DNA of 14,120 nucleotides from an uncultured Lachnospiraceae bacterium (GTDB lineage Bacteria > Bacillota > Clostridia > Lachnospirales > Lachnospiraceae): contig CAJTRK010000055.1 of the NCBI GenBank assembly GCA_910578475.1, positions 1-14,120 on the forward strand, read 5' to 3'. Both the position numbers and the translations under genes were made by a program. The notes below the pieces were generated by a model. It searched no databases. It saw only the letters and a list, made by a program, of their open reading frames with translations, and was not told the DNA's origin. Shown one piece after another: positions 13,995-14,120 of this stretch. The first letter of the stretch is position 1. Every line of letters begins with the position of its first letter.

Positions 13995-14002
13995 GATAGA
14001 AT
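13995..14002 (+). promoter_or_regulatory. -10 region of the ABC transporter promoter
   Basis: TAGAAT (13997-14002) lies right after the 11-bp repeats. At 17-18 bases upstream there is only AAGGTT-like sequence, not a TTGACA match, which fits activation by the regulator bound to the repeats. Confidence 0.55.
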
Positions 14003-14028
14003 GGCAGATATGAAAAGGAGGTTTCGCA

Positions 14029-14120
14029 ATGAGCAAATATGTAATTGAAACGAAAAATCTTACAAAGCAATACGGAACACAAAAAAGTGTTGCCAATCTG
14101 AACATTCATGTTCAAAAAGG
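14029..14120 (+). CDS. ABC transporter ATP-binding protein, start only (cut by window end)
   Basis: The first 30 full codons, beginning MSKYVIETKNLTKQYGTQK and reaching VQKG, match the N-terminus of ABC ATPases of the lantibiotic/bacitracin immunity type (LanF/BcrA-like). The aromatic A-loop residue is present (QYG). The Walker A motif lies just beyond the window. AAGGAGGT (14015-14022) is 6 bases before the ATG. With the two-component system and the repeats upstream it forms a likely peptide-antibiotic resistance module; the permease genes would follow outside the window. Confidence 0.85.
   Translation, partial: MSKYVIETKNLTKQYGTQKSVANLNIHVQK

Overview
The window looks like chromosomal DNA from a gut-type Firmicute, most likely a Lachnospiraceae-like clostridium. 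The signs are strong AGGAGG-type ribosome binding sites, many intracellular glycoside hydrolases without signal peptides, a DUF6062-type protein, an Rpn-like gene with Lys/Glu/Gly-rich repeats, and a Tn1549-like regulatory cassette. The taxonomic call is inference from protein recognition, not a database match.

Layout. (1) Positions 1-352, minus strand: a truncated piece of a large mobile-element protein, running off the left edge. (2) Positions ~351-2729, plus strand: a decayed carbohydrate locus. It holds an MFS transporter lacking its first and last membrane helices, a PHP-domain phosphoesterase joined to the cut end of the MFS gene and lacking its own start, and the frameshifted, internally deleted C-terminal remnant of a GH112-type phosphorylase. 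(3) 2713-3930: an intact GH88 unsaturated glucuronyl hydrolase, ending in a strong terminator that can work in both directions. (4) 3981-5287, minus strand: a DUF6062-like protein with a duplicated CxxC/CxxH motif, and the C-terminal half of a decayed Rpn-like (PD-(D/E)XK) gene. Its old promoter still appears visible at 5534-5562. (5) 5728-11751, plus strand: a compact operon of GH31 alpha-xylosidase-like enzyme, HAD-IIA phosphatase and a 1035-residue GH94-like (alpha/alpha)6-barrel protein, with a promoter, an 18-bp palindrome upstream and a strong terminator. (6) 11860-14120: the edge of another mobile element. It holds a broken XRE regulator start, a divergent promoter pair, a small HTH protein, a VanR-like response regulator, a histidine kinase, and the first codons of an ABC transporter ATPase preceded by four 11-bp tandem repeats.

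How the parts may work together. GH31, HAD and the GH94-like protein are probably co-transcribed and cytoplasmic. They plausibly process an imported alpha-linked oligosaccharide, with the GH94-like member as a candidate phosphorylase and the HAD protein as a candidate sugar-phosphate phosphatase. No transporter is encoded beside them. In the right cassette, HTH, RR and HK form one unit from a good promoter. The response regulator is likely to act on the 11-bp repeats that cover the poor -35 region of the downstream ABC transporter promoter, as in peptide-antibiotic resistance modules. The left part shows repeated deletion events in one degraded catabolic locus, flanked by mobile DNA on both sides.
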